Below, one piece after another: positions 34,226 to 34,639 of a stretch of DNA of 34,639 nt. A program made the position numbers and the translations under genes. The DNA is taken from contig JAHBXR010000041.1 of NCBI GenBank assembly GCA_019636335.1, positions 1 to 34,639 of the forward strand, given 5' to 3'. Under the pieces are notes generated by a model. That model was not told the DNA's origin and made no database searches. It saw nothing but the letters and a program-made list of their open reading frames with translations. Position 1 is the first letter of the stretch; every line of letters starts with the position of its first letter. The DNA is from Pirellulales bacterium (GTDB lineage Bacteria > Planctomycetota > Planctomycetia > Pirellulales > JAEUIK01).

Positions 34226-34639
34226 CTTGGAATCTCTCAATCGCATCGTAAGCGCGAAGCGTAAGTATTGAAGTTGCGTTGGTTCGCGCACCATCGCGTA
34301 CCACCGCGTACCACTCGGTCGCTCCAGGAGCAGCGGATTCGTTGCAAGCGGTGCGGTGGTGGGCACTTGCGTGTTGAGGATCATGCTGGGCGCCCGTGCT
34401 TCTCAACCGGGTATTGGTGGCCTCGTAGGAGGCGCTGGTACGCGCACCATCGCGCACCACCACGCGACGGCGAAGACATTCGACGTGGCCAAGTCGAACA
34501 AGTATCGGGTACGCGCGTAACTGACCTACACTGTACGCGAGTGCGCGGCTCACCGCGCCCCCGCTTTTCGGCCCCCCTGCTGAATCAAAAGGTGGGATCA
34601 AAAGAAGCGACCACTCCCGTCCAGAAAATAGTTCTGACC
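34226..34639. other. upstream region with repeats, no gene supported
   Basis: This stretch runs from the serine hydrolase start to the window end. Open frames across it on either strand lack coding character. It holds the tandem and direct repeats described separately (34280-34461). The final 60 bases have a lower GC content and could be the edge of another intergenic or coding unit outside the window. Confidence 0.45.
34280..34461. repeat. 26-bp direct repeat built from tandem 10-mers
   Basis: A 26-base unit at 34280-34305 recurs at 34436-34461 with two mismatches. Each consists of TGGT plus tandem decamers of the form CGCG(C/T)ACCA(C/T). The first copy has three decamers in a row (34285-34294, 34295-34304, 34305-34314) and the second has two (34441-34450, 34451-34460). 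The 10-base period equals about one DNA helical turn, which suits a row of protein contacts. The first cluster lies about 60-90 bases upstream of the serine hydrolase ATG. Confidence 0.6.

Noticed and set aside
32076..34601. 841-codon open frame on the minus strand across the serine hydrolase gene
   Set aside because: It is in another frame of the serine hydrolase gene, whose own frame has clear catalytic motifs and a signal peptide; the translation is Arg-rich and low in domain character.

Overview
The window is high-GC, densely coded bacterial chromosome, most likely from a planctomycete of the Pirellulales type. This placement is inference from several signs. There is a giant Ser/Thr kinase with a C-terminal leucine-rich-repeat ectodomain. 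A Gfo/Idh/MocA oxidoreductase carries a twin-arginine signal. Several secreted or membrane proteins look lineage-specific. Operons are short, and a SerRS/ClpS/MtaB/RdgB housekeeping set is scattered among accessory genes. I found no tRNA, rRNA, CRISPR array, insertion sequence or phage gene.

Layout. 1-2674 (minus): an anchored proline-rich protein cut by the window edge, preceded by an AI-2E family permease with an unusually large insertion. 2936-6380 (plus): a three-gene membrane glycosylation cluster (flippase-like/LPG-synthase-type membrane protein, DPM1-like glycosyltransferase 2, multi-spanning GT39-like protein). 6438-10544 (plus): a receptor-like kinase with four LRR super-modules. 10569-20901 (minus): a small exported protein, an RluA-type pseudouridine synthase, a Tat-exported oxidoreductase with its own terminator and a palindrome at its promoter, an SbcC/YhaN-like ATPase translationally coupled to an SbcD/YhaO-like protein that seems to have lost its metal ligands, and a UvrD/PcrA-type helicase. 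21133-21357 (minus): a cold-shock protein with a clear terminator. 21840-23625 (plus): a Spy-like LTxxQ protein, an orphan nucleotidyltransferase-fold protein and a small membrane protein. 23673-26403 (minus): SerRS and an M20 dipeptidase. 26520-32642 (plus): ClpS coupled to MtaB, a secreted protein with two SPOR-like units, RdgB, and an exported M20 amidohydrolase coupled to two small membrane proteins. 32666-34225 (minus): an exported class C beta-lactamase-like serine hydrolase, with a repeat-rich upstream region to the window end.

The items most worth following are the ATPase/degenerate-nuclease pair (13645-18578), the modular LRR kinase, the twin SPOR-like secreted protein, two diverged copies of a dispersed palindrome (3911 and 11806), and the tandem 10-mer repeats at 34280-34461. 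Many long open frames lie antisense to real genes because of the GC-rich third positions; they were discarded.
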